Shown: piece after piece, positions 1 through 5,437 of the stretch
How positions within the stretch are numbered: position 1 is the first letter of the stretch
Layout of the letters: every line of letters begins with the position of its first letter
Assembly: GCA_023380675.1 (NCBI GenBank)
Contig: JAMCRS010000255.1
Span: 1 to 6,762, forward strand
Direction of reading: 5' to 3'
Length of the DNA stretch: 6,762 bases
Source: Chloroflexota bacterium
GTDB lineage: Bacteria > Chloroflexota > Anaerolineae > UBA4142
Notes under the pieces: generated by a model
What the model saw: the letters and a program-made list of their open reading frames with translations, nothing else
Database searches by the model: none
What the model was told of the DNA's origin: nothing
Translations under genes and position numbers: made by a program

Positions 1-1940
1 GTGCACCATTACGTCGACGCCCGGCGCGAGCTCGACGAAGGCGCCAAATTCTTCGATCCGGACGATCTTGCCGGTATAGATGTTGCCGATCTTGGGCGTC
101 TCGGTCATACCGCGAATGCGGTCCATCGCCATGAGCGTCCCCTCTCGGTTGGTGGACGCGATGAATACCGTTCCGTCCTCCTCGATGTCCACCTTGACGC
201 CGAACTCCTCCTGCAGCTTGCGGACGTTCTTGCCGCCGGGGCCGATCAGCGCGCCGATCTTTTCGGGATCGATCTTGGTGACTGTGATGCGCGGTGCGTA
301 CTGCGAGATGTCGGTTCGCGGTTCCGGCATCACCTGCAGCATCCGGTCGAGGATGAACGCGCCTGCTTCGCCTGCATCATCGCGTCGTGGAGGAGCTCGG
401 GCGGCACTCCTTGCAGCTTGAGATCGAGCTGCAGCGCGGTGATTCCTTCCGCCGTGCCGGCGACCTTAAAGTCCATGTCGCCCAAAAAGTCTTCCATTCC
501 GATGATGTCGGTCAGAATCGCGTGACGGTCGCCTTCCGTGATAAGTCCCATGGCGACGCCCGCCACCGGGGCCTTGATCGGCACGCCAGCGTCCATCAGC
601 GCGAGCGTCGATCCGCACACGCTCGCCATCGAGGTCGATCCATTGGACGACATCACCTCGGAGACCAGGCGGATCGTGTACGGGAACTCTCCCTCGTCCG
701 GGATCATCTCGACCAAAGCGCGTTCCGCCAGCGCGCCGTGACCGATCTCCCGCCGACCGGGCCCGCGCGACGACCGCGCTTCGCCTACCGAGTACGGCGG
801 AAAGTTATAATGGTGCAGGTAGCGTTTTTCTTCTTCGGGGGAGAGGCTGTCGATCCGCTGCGATTCGCTCGGCATGCCGAGCGTGGCAATCGTCAGCACT
901 TGAGTCTCGCCGCGCTGGAATAACCCTGAGCCGTGCGCCCGGGGAAGCAGCCCCACTTCGCACGAGATCGGCCGGATCGTGGTATAGTCGCGTCCGTCGG
1001 CCCGGCGTCCCTCGTTCAGGACCATCGCGCGCAAGTCTGCCTTGACCTGGCTCTGGAACGCCTCGGCGACGTCGGCCGGCTCGTACGTTCCGGCAAAGGC
1101 GTCGACCACTTGCTTCTCGAGCGCGTCGAGCACTTCATTCCGCTCCGACTTGGCGCCGCTTTCCTTGATCGTCGCCGTGATACGGCCGTCGACTTTGGCC
1201 TTGACCGCTTGCTTCAGCTCGTCGCTGAGGACATGCAGCGGAACGTCCTTCTTCGGCTTGCCGAGCTGTTCCCGCATTTGTTCCTGGAGCGCGATCACCG
1301 GCTGCATCGCCGCGTGACCCTTTTGGAGCGCTTCCAGCATCAGTTCTTCGGTCACCTCGCTCGCGCCGGCCTCGACCATAATGACCGCTTGTTTGGTTCC
1401 CGCGAGCCGCAAGTCGAGAATGCTTTTCTCCATTTGCGACGACGTGGGATTGAACACGAATTGACCGTCGATGTAGCCCACGCGCACGGCCGCGATCGGT
1501 CCGTTGAAAGGAATGTCGCTGATCGTCAGCGCCGTCGACGCGCCGATGATGGCCAGAATGTCGATATAGTGCTCCTGGTCGGCGCTCAATGCGGTGATGA
1601 CGATGTTGACGTCGTGGCGGAACCCTTTGGGGAACATCGGGCGGAGGGGACGATCGGTGAGGCGGCACAACAGGATCGCGTTCTCGCCGGGACGGCCTTC
1701 GCGCTTGAAAAAGCTGCCGGGGATCTTGCCGGCCGCGTACAACCGCTCTTCATAGTCCACCGTGAGCGGGAAAAAGTCGACGCCGGGCCTTGGTACGTGC
1801 GCGAGCGTCGCGGTTGCCAGGATGACGGTGTCTCCCTGACGAATGGTGACGGCGCCGTTGGCCTGACCGGCGAGCTTGCCGGTTTCGATCGTGATGTCGG
1901 CGTCGCCGAAAGCGCTGGTGAACGAGTGACTGTCGTTCAT
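1..1940 (-). CDS. pnp: Polyribonucleotide nucleotidyltransferase (PNPase), frameshifted and cut by the left window edge
   Basis: PNPase is a cytoplasmic 3'-5' phosphorolytic exoribonuclease that degrades RNA to nucleoside diphosphates. The first RNase PH domain shows the FFKREGRP...RPLRPMFP segment. The second shows HHYNFPPYSVGE, the phosphate-site run NGSTS (S435-T436-S437; E. coli has SSS) and EDFLGDMDFK with D484, D490 and K492, matching E. coli D486, D492 and K494. As sequenced, the frame breaks near 358-362 and stops at 330, giving 536 residues with a nonsense tail RSSSTGCCR. Positions 1-360 continue open in another frame with the normal sequel: AFILDRMLQ, a KH domain with GPGGK, and an S1 domain starting at GNIYTGKIV that runs off the window. 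The start is ATG at 1940, with a GGAGGA Shine-Dalgarno at 1951-1956 and a 10-nt gap; it matches where PNPases begin. An in-frame GTG at 2096 would add an unconserved 52-residue tail. The gene lies downstream of rpsO. Identity is certain; whether the frameshift is real is not. Confidence 0.95.
358..362 (-). other. Frameshift site inside pnp, in a CG-dinucleotide tract
   Basis: On the coding strand the sequence reads CAG-GCGCG-TTC where family sequences need Gln-Ala-Arg-x-Phe/His-Ile-Leu. Restoring four bases (GCGC, two dinucleotide units) gives AKQARAFILDRM, which aligns without gaps to E. coli AKGARLHILGVM. Restoring a single base gives AKQAAFIL, one residue short. Conserved PNPase sequence lies on both sides, so the break is placed to within a few bases. 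An alternating GC tract is prone to slippage and to base-calling error. Confidence 0.85.
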
Positions 1941-2109
1941 GTAAAAGAAATCCTCCAACCGGGAATTCGCGTCAAATGCCTTACCGGCCGGCCGGCGCGG
2001 CTTTGCGGTCGACTGCGAAAGCGATGACACGAACCCGAGTAAACCTGTTTTCCCGTTGGAGGTCAGGGACTGGAGACTGAATCCCTTGAGATTCACTCTC
2101 CAATTCCTG

Positions 2110-2124
2110 CTCCCCCTCGGGGAG
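2110..2124 (-). other. Small GC-rich hairpin in the pnp leader
   Basis: CTCCCC and GGGGAG form a perfect 6-bp stem around a 3-nt loop. No T-run follows on the minus strand, so it is not an intrinsic terminator. It may be part of the folded pnp leader. Confidence 0.4.
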
Positions 2125-2142
2125 ATTTGACGTGCGACGTTG

Positions 2143-2214
2143 CCTCTCCGCCGCCCGGTCGGCCGCGCTGCCGGCTGACCTTACTTTCGCTCACTGACTC
2201 GCCCTGCGGAGAGG
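2143..2214 (-). other. Nested stem-loop in the pnp leader
   Basis: A perfect 9-bp inverted repeat (CCTCTCCGC at 2143-2151 with GCGGAGAGG at 2206-2214) encloses a second hairpin, GGTCGGCCG at 2157-2165 with CGGCTGACC at 2172-2180 (one mismatch, 6-nt loop). The arrangement can fold on the minus-strand transcript ahead of pnp. It is a candidate double-stranded RNA target for RNase III-type processing, by analogy with E. coli pnp; that function is inferred. Confidence 0.45.
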
Positions 2215-2227
2215 ACCCTACAAGCAA

Positions 2228-2265
2228 ACGAGTAGATGGGTCGGCCGCGCTCCGCATCTACTCGT
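2228..2265 (-). terminator. Strong stem-loop just after rpsO, possible leaky terminator
   Basis: ACGAGTAGATG at 2228-2238 and CATCTACTCGT at 2255-2265 form a perfect 11-bp stem around a 16-nt GC-rich loop, 10 nt beyond the rpsO stop codon. On the minus strand it is followed by TTGCTTGT, a broken T-tract weaker than a typical intrinsic terminator. Partial termination between rpsO and pnp, or a 3'-end stabiliser for the rpsO mRNA, are both possible. The stem is certain; the function is not. Confidence 0.5.
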
Positions 2266-2275
2266 CATCGGTTGC

Positions 2276-2545
2276 CTATTTGCGCAACCCTAGCTTTTCG
2301 ACGATCTCCTTGTAGCGGGCTGCATCTTTTTTGCTCAGATATCGCAAGTGTCGCCGACGTTCGCCGACCATCATGAGTAATCCGCGCCGTGAATGGTTGT
2401 CTTGCTTATGGCCCTTCAGGTGCTCGACGAGTTGATTGATGCGGGTGGTAAGAAGGGCTATCTGTACCTCAGGCGAACCCGTGTCGGTGGCATGCGTGTG
2501 GTACTTCTCCATGATGGCTGTTTTCTCAGCCTTTTTGAGCGCCAT
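2276..2545 (-). CDS. rpsO: 30S ribosomal protein S15
   Basis: S15 is a primary 16S rRNA-binding protein of the small subunit platform and helps form bridges to the 50S subunit. The 89-residue product has exactly the length of the E. coli protein. It shows the family hallmarks [13 protein letters not shown] (residues about 21-33), the rRNA-contacting segment [15 protein letters not shown] (about 42-56), and the C-terminal [16 protein letters not shown]...LGLRK. The ATG at 2545 is preceded by AAGGGAG about 6 nt upstream, and the gene ends in TAG. It has a near-consensus promoter about 40 nt upstream and is followed on the same strand by pnp, the arrangement known in many bacteria. Autoregulation by S15 binding its own short leader is known in several species, but I cannot show it here. 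Confidence 0.98.
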   Translation of the reverse strand: MALKKAEKTAIMEKYHTHATDTGSPEVQIALLTTRINQLVEHLKGHKQDNHSRRGLLMMVGERRRHLRYLSKKDAARYKEIVEKLGLRK

Positions 2546-2586
2546 GCGCTTCTCCCTTCCAGTATCGCCTTCTCAAACGTGCGTGG

Positions 2587-2615
2587 AGTATAGCACAGAT
2601 GGGCGAATCTGGCAA
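2587..2615 (-). promoter_or_regulatory. Sigma-70-type promoter of rpsO-pnp
   Basis: On the minus strand, TTGCCA (-35, complement of 2610-2615) and TATACT (-10, complement of 2587-2592) are separated by exactly 17 nt, with TGC just before the -10 (extended -10). Each hexamer matches the consensus at 5 of 6 positions. The expected start near 2580 gives a leader of about 35 nt before the rpsO ATG. Confidence 0.8.
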
Positions 2616-2637
2616 ATTAGAAAGCGTGAAGACGCGA

Positions 2638-2666
2638 TTGGCGGCTCGTCCATTCCATGTTATGAT
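2638..2666 (+). promoter_or_regulatory. Promoter of the LysE-type permease gene
   Basis: TTGGCG (2638-2643) and TATGAT (2661-2666) are spaced by 17 nt, and TGT before the -10 makes it an extended -10 promoter. The -35 is weaker (4 of 6) than that of rpsO. The expected start near 2673 leaves a leader of about 30 nt. It sits back to back with the rpsO promoter, with 22 nt between the two -35 boxes. Confidence 0.6.
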
Positions 2667-2702
2667 GCGCGACGGTCGTCAGCATTCCAGGGAGGCAGCC
2701 GC

Positions 2703-3356
2703 ATGGAGCTCTTGTTGCTCGCCGGTTCGTGGTGGCTGATCGGTTTTACCGGCGCGATGATGCCGGGGCCGGTCACCACGCTCGTCGTGACGGAAACGGC
2801 GCGACGGGGCTTTATCGCCGGCCCGCTCGTCACGCTGGGGCACGTGCTGCTGGAAGCCGCGATGGTCGTCGCGCTCTTGTTCGGACTGGGCGACGTCATC
2901 AAGGCGGATGCGGTCGCGGGTGCCATCGGCATTGTCGGCGGATTGTTTCTGCTCTGGATGGGCTATGACATCATACGCAATGCCTGGCAAGGCCGAGTTT
3001 CTCTGAGCGTCAGCCGTTCGGACGAAGCAGTCAAGTCGAGTCCGAGCCGGAACCCTATTGTAGCGGGTGTCTTGACCAGCATCTCGAACCCCTATTGGCT
3101 GCTCTGGTGGGCCACCGTAGGTGCGGCCTATCTCGTCACCTTTCGGGCGTTCGGAGTTGCCGGGATCATCGCGTTTTACGTAGGGCATACGCTGGCCGAC
3201 TGGGTCTGGAACGACGTCGTCGCCTTCGCCATGGCGACTGGACGGCGTGCGATGAACGACCGGATCTATCGTGGAATCCTGATTGTTTGCGGTGCGTTCT
3301 TGATCGCTACCAGCGGCTACTTTTTGGTTTCCGGCGTGGCGTTTTTTCGAGGCTGA
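2703..3356 (+). CDS. LysE/RhtB-type amino-acid exporter family membrane protein
   Basis: This 217-residue protein is very hydrophobic, with about six membrane segments: roughly 5-27, 39-61, 69-90, 118-145, 150-175 and 190-213. The family hallmark PGP lies at 21-23 near the end of the first segment, followed by a TLVVTETARRGFIAGPLVTLGH stretch typical of LysE-type proteins. A charged loop at about 91-117 separates the two halves, and the second half opens with SISNPYW (126-132), the counterpart of the usual NPK motif. Members export amino acids such as lysine, arginine, homoserine or threonine; the substrate here cannot be read from sequence. The ATG at 2703 has an AGGGAGG Shine-Dalgarno at 2689-2695 with a 7-nt gap. 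The open frame extends upstream into rpsO, but that part is antisense shadow. The gene is divergent from rpsO, with no regulator gene beside it. Confidence 0.88.
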   Translation: MELLLLAGSWWLIGFTGAMMPGPVTTLVVTETARRGFIAGPLVTLGHVLLEAAMVVALLFGLGDVIKADAVAGAIGIVGGLFLLWMGYDIIRNAWQGRVSLSVSRSDEAVKSSPSRNPIVAGVLTSISNPYWLLWWATVGAAYLVTFRAFGVAGIIAFYVGHTLADWVWNDVVAFAMATGRRAMNDRIYRGILIVCGAFLIATSGYFLVSGVAFFRG

Positions 3357-3419
3357 GACAAGCAAAGCTGGTAAACAACCAATTTTTCTTGAGACATCCG
3401 AGCGCACGCTTATGTCAAA

Positions 3420-3435
3420 CCGAACACTTGTTTGG
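3420..3435. promoter_or_regulatory. Imperfect palindrome resembling a Gram-positive-type LexA box
   Basis: CCGAAC-ACTT-GTTTGG is a 6+4+6 palindrome with a single mismatch, ending 5 nt before the -35 of the promoter at 3441. The core CGAAC-N4-GTT resembles the SOS box CGAACRNRYGTTYC known from Bacillus. It fits most positions but not all, and it lies upstream of the -35, where repression is less usual. A single site could arise by chance. Confidence 0.25.
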
Positions 3436-3440
3436 CGCGT

Positions 3441-3469
3441 TTGCCAATCGACTCGTTTGATGCTAGAAT
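3441..3469 (+). promoter_or_regulatory. Promoter of the DUF5679-like small gene
   Basis: TTGCCA (3441-3446) and TAGAAT (3464-3469) are spaced by 17 nt, with TGC before the -10. Each hexamer matches the sigma-70 consensus at 5 of 6 positions. The -35 and the extended -10 are identical to those of the rpsO promoter. The expected start near 3476 gives a leader of about 80 nt. Confidence 0.75.
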
Positions 3470-3554
3470 GGGTTCTATAGACGAAACCACCCTCGATTGC
3501 GGCGTGTATGGGAATGACGCCGTGTGACCAGTGCCCCAAAAGGAGGCGTATCGA

Positions 3555-3743
3555 ATGGCAGACGAAGTGATCATGGCTTACTGCGTGAAGGAAAAGGCGC
3601 AGAAACCCATGAACGACGCGAAGGAAGTGACGCTCAAGAACGGCAAGCATGCCATGCAAGGTGTTTGCTCGTCCTGCGGCACAAAAATGATGAAGTTCGT
3701 CTCCAGCAAGAAGAGCGAGCCCGTTCCTCCCGCCGCCGCCTGA
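3555..3743 (+). CDS. Small zinc-ribbon-like protein, DUF5679 family
   Basis: This 62-residue protein matches my memory of DUF5679 mini-proteins: YCVK.K (9-14), KEVTLKNGK (23-31) and a second knuckle QGVCSSCGTKM (35-45). The function of the family is unknown; a single small zinc ribbon that may bind nucleic acid or protein is the usual guess. Visible cysteines are C10, C38 and C41. The position where many relatives have the second cysteine of the first CxxC is glutamate (E13), so a four-cysteine site is incomplete. The tail after residue 49 is Lys/Ser then Pro/Ala-rich and looks disordered. The ATG at 3555 has a perfect AGGAGG at 3541-3546, 8 nt away; the in-frame GTG at 3531 is upstream of that site and unlikely. 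The gene has its own strong promoter and terminator, so it is probably monocistronic and well expressed. Confidence 0.8.
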   Translation: MADEVIMAYCVKEKAQKPMNDAKEVTLKNGKHAMQGVCSSCGTKMMKFVSSKKSEPVPPAAA

Positions 3744-3770
3744 CCCATATTAATTCCAGTATTCGGCAGG

Positions 3771-3795
3771 CCCGTCTCGTTCGAGGCGGGTTTTT
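3771..3795 (+). terminator. Intrinsic terminator after the DUF5679-like gene
   Basis: CCCGTCTC (3771-3778) and GAGGCGGG (3783-3790) form an 8-bp stem with one G-U pair and a GTTC loop, followed directly by TTTTT (3791-3795). This is a textbook Rho-independent terminator, 27 nt after the stop codon of the small gene. Confidence 0.9.
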
Positions 3796-3819
3796 GCTTG
3801 TCCCTCCGGAGTGATCCGA

Positions 3820-5355
3820 ATGAAGCGCAGACCGCCTCGACCACTCATCGTCGTCCTATTGCTACTATCGGCTTGCACCGCCCCCACTCCGGCTCCGCTT
3901 CCGACGGCCGTCCCCGCGGCTCTGCCAACGTCGACGCCCGACCCCCTCGCCGAATACGCGCCGGCGCTGATTTCGGGCGACCAGGGCGACCCGGCGCTAG
4001 TTGATCATCCGACCCGGTATAGCCTCGATCTGACGTACAGCCCGGACGTACCGACCCTTACCGGCTCAGAAAACGTCGTCTACACCAACCGGGCGTCCGC
4101 TCCGCTGAACGAGATCTACTTTCGCTTGTTCGCGAACTACTCCACTCCCAGTCTGTCCAGCGCCGTGATCGAACCCGGGCGAATTACGGTCGGCAGCGTG
4201 TCCATCGACGGTCAGTCAACCAGCACCGCGCTGGAGGCGCAGGACACGGCGCTGCGCGTTGCGCTGAGCCAACCGCTCGCGCCGAACGCCTCACTCGATC
4301 TTCATCTCGATTTCAACGTCAAGATACCGCGCAACAGTACAAGTCACTACGCCGATTTTACGGCCGACGACAGCATAACGACGATGCCGTCCGTCTACCC
4401 TATCATTCCGGCGTACGATTCCAAAGGGTGGCACATCGAAGTTCCGCCTCCCTACGGCGACCTCGTCTACGCCGACGCATCGCTCTACGCGGTGACCATG
4501 ACGGTTCCGACGACGATTACGGTGATCGCGTCAGGCTCGACGGCTGCGACGGTGGACAATCACAACGGCACGACGACCTGGCACGTGGTCGGCGCGCCGA
4601 TGCGCGATTTCGACCTCAACGTCACTTCGCAACTTGCGCACGTCTCGGCAACCGTCGGGGCTACGACGGTCAATTCGTGGTACGAGGCGGCGGACGCGGA
4701 CGCCGGCAGGAGCGCGCTCGATTTCGCGACCGCCGCGCTCGGCGTGTACGCGATACGATTTGGAGCGTATCCCTATCGGGAGTTGGACGTCATCGAGACG
4801 CCGACGACGGCCGGGGGCATCGAGTATCCGGGGGCGGTGTCGATCAGCCGCGCCTTTTATCGAGACAGCCGCAACCGGAGCGTTTTCGAGTTCGACGTCG
4901 CGCACGAAGTGTCGCATCAGTGGTGGTACGGGATGGTGGGGGACGACCAGGTGAACCAGCCGTGGGTCGACGAGTCGCTGGCGCAGTACAGCTCGCTCAT
5001 TTACGAGGAGGACACCCACGGCCAGGATGCGGCGAACCAGATCCTGAAGAGCTATTTCACCGCCGAATTCGACCGGGCCCGCAATGCCGGCCACGACGCG
5101 CCGGTGAATCAGCCGGTCTCTGCGTACGACGAATCCGACTACAGCGCGATCGTCTACGGCAAGGGGCCGCTGTTCTACGACGCCATCCGAAAACGGATGG
5201 GCGATACGCTTTTCTTCCAGTTTCTCAAAACGTATTTCCAGCGCTATCGATATCGAATTGCGACCGGCGACGATATCCTCAAGACCGCTCAAGAGGTGTG
5301 CAACTGCAGCCTCCAGAGCGAGTACGATCAGTGGATCACGAGCCCGAGCAAGTAG
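3820..5355 (+). CDS. M1 family zinc metallopeptidase (aminopeptidase N-like), predicted lipoprotein
   Basis: This 511-residue protein is probably an extracytoplasmic aminopeptidase. Residues 1-18 form a lipoprotein signal (basic start, then LIVVLLLL) with lipobox LSAC and lipidated C19. A Pro/Thr/Ala-rich tether follows to about residue 41, then an M1-type N-terminal beta domain to about 255 and the catalytic domain. The zinc site is complete: H362-E363-V-S-H366 followed 18 residues later by E385 (HEXXH-X18-E). The exopeptidase motif, usually GAMEN, reads GGIEYPG at 332-338, keeping Gly and Glu335. Y446 in VYGKG matches the conserved catalytic tyrosine. The long C-terminal helical domain of classical aminopeptidase N is absent, as in short M1 enzymes; a CNC pair lies near the end. 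The ATG at 3820 fits GGAG at 3808-3811 (8-nt gap); a GTG at 3811 overlaps that site. No promoter is visible between the terminator and the start. Substrate preference is unknown. Confidence 0.92.
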   Translation: MKRRPPRPLIVVLLLLSACTAPTPAPLPTAVPAALPTSTPDPLAEYAPALISGDQGDPALVDHPTRYSLDLTYSPDVPTLTGSENVVYTNRASAPLNEIYFRLFANYSTPSLSSAVIEPGRITVGSVSIDGQSTSTALEAQDTALRVALSQPLAPNASLDLHLDFNVKIPRNSTSHYADFTADDSITTMPSVYPIIPAYDSKGWHIEVPPPYGDLVYADASLYAVTMTVPTTITVIASGSTAATVDNHNGTTTWHVVGAPMRDFDLNVTSQLAHVSATVGATTVNSWYEAADADAGRSALDFATAALGVYAIRFGAYPYRELDVIETPTTAGGIEYPGAVSISRAFYRDSRNRSVFEFDVAHEVSHQWWYGMVGDDQVNQPWVDESLAQYSSLIYEEDTHGQDAANQILKSYFTAEFDRARNAGHDAPVNQPVSAYDESDYSAIVYGKGPLFYDAIRKRMGDTLFFQFLKTYFQRYRYRIATGDDILKTAQEVCNCSLQSEYDQWITSPSK

Positions 5356-5437
5356 CGGATCCGGCGCGATTGCCACCGTCGTATCCTGCCCGGACCGGAC
5401 GCGGCGCGATCGCTCTGCGCAGAACAGCCGAACACCC

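Larger units (their letters stand above)
1941..2275 (-). other. rpsO-pnp intergenic spacer: structured pnp leader, no gene
   Basis: This 335-nt spacer holds no credible gene. It is dense in inverted repeats: an 11-bp stem at 2228-2265, a 9-bp perfect pair 2143-2151/2206-2214 enclosing a second hairpin at 2157-2180, a 6-bp GC hairpin at 2110-2124, and a 12-bp palindrome CCGGCCGGCCGG at 1984-1995. In E. coli the corresponding leader carries a terminator and a long RNase III-cut hairpin through which PNPase controls its own mRNA. A similar role here is inferred from position and structure only. I see no clear promoter for pnp alone; the best candidate, CTGACC-17-TTTACT around 2035-2065 on the minus strand, is weak. 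Confidence 0.6.

Noticed and set aside
1984..1995. 12-bp palindrome CCGGCCGGCCGG in the pnp leader as an operator
   Set aside because: It is a simple GC repeat without spacing or promoter context to suggest a regulator.
933..2027. Long plus-strand open frame (364 codons) opposite pnp
   Set aside because: It is antisense to conserved PNPase coding sequence, is Arg/Asp/Leu-rich with no recognisable domain, and is a normal by-product of GC-rich codons.
1941..2096. N-terminal extension of PNPase from an in-frame GTG at 2096
   Set aside because: The extra 52 residues have no family counterpart, while ATG at 1940 has a good Shine-Dalgarno site and starts where PNPases start.
2187..2202. TCGCTCACTGACTCGC, a 16-nt string that I recall from pUC/pBR322-type plasmid backbones
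   Set aside because: The flanking bases differ from those plasmids and the site is embedded in the pnp leader, so chance is more likely than vector contamination.
2436..2702. Upstream extension of the permease reading frame into the rpsO region
   Set aside because: It runs antisense through rpsO and its promoter, and the ATG at 2703 has its own ribosome binding site and an upstream promoter.
3369..3387. Possible terminator after the permease gene (TGGT-AAACA-ACCA followed by ATTTTT)
   Set aside because: The stem is only 4 bp, too weak to call a terminator from sequence alone.
4531..5376. Minus-strand open frame of 281 codons opposite the M1 peptidase gene, and a plus-strand frame at 4428-5450
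   Set aside because: Both overlap the intact M1 catalytic domain in other frames and have arginine-rich, low-complexity content typical of shadows.
5356..5437. Gap between convergent M1 and M32 genes, examined for a bidirectional terminator
   Set aside because: Only a 9-bp direct repeat CGGCGCGAT (5362-5370 and 5402-5410) and 5-bp inverted matches were found, with no T-tract.
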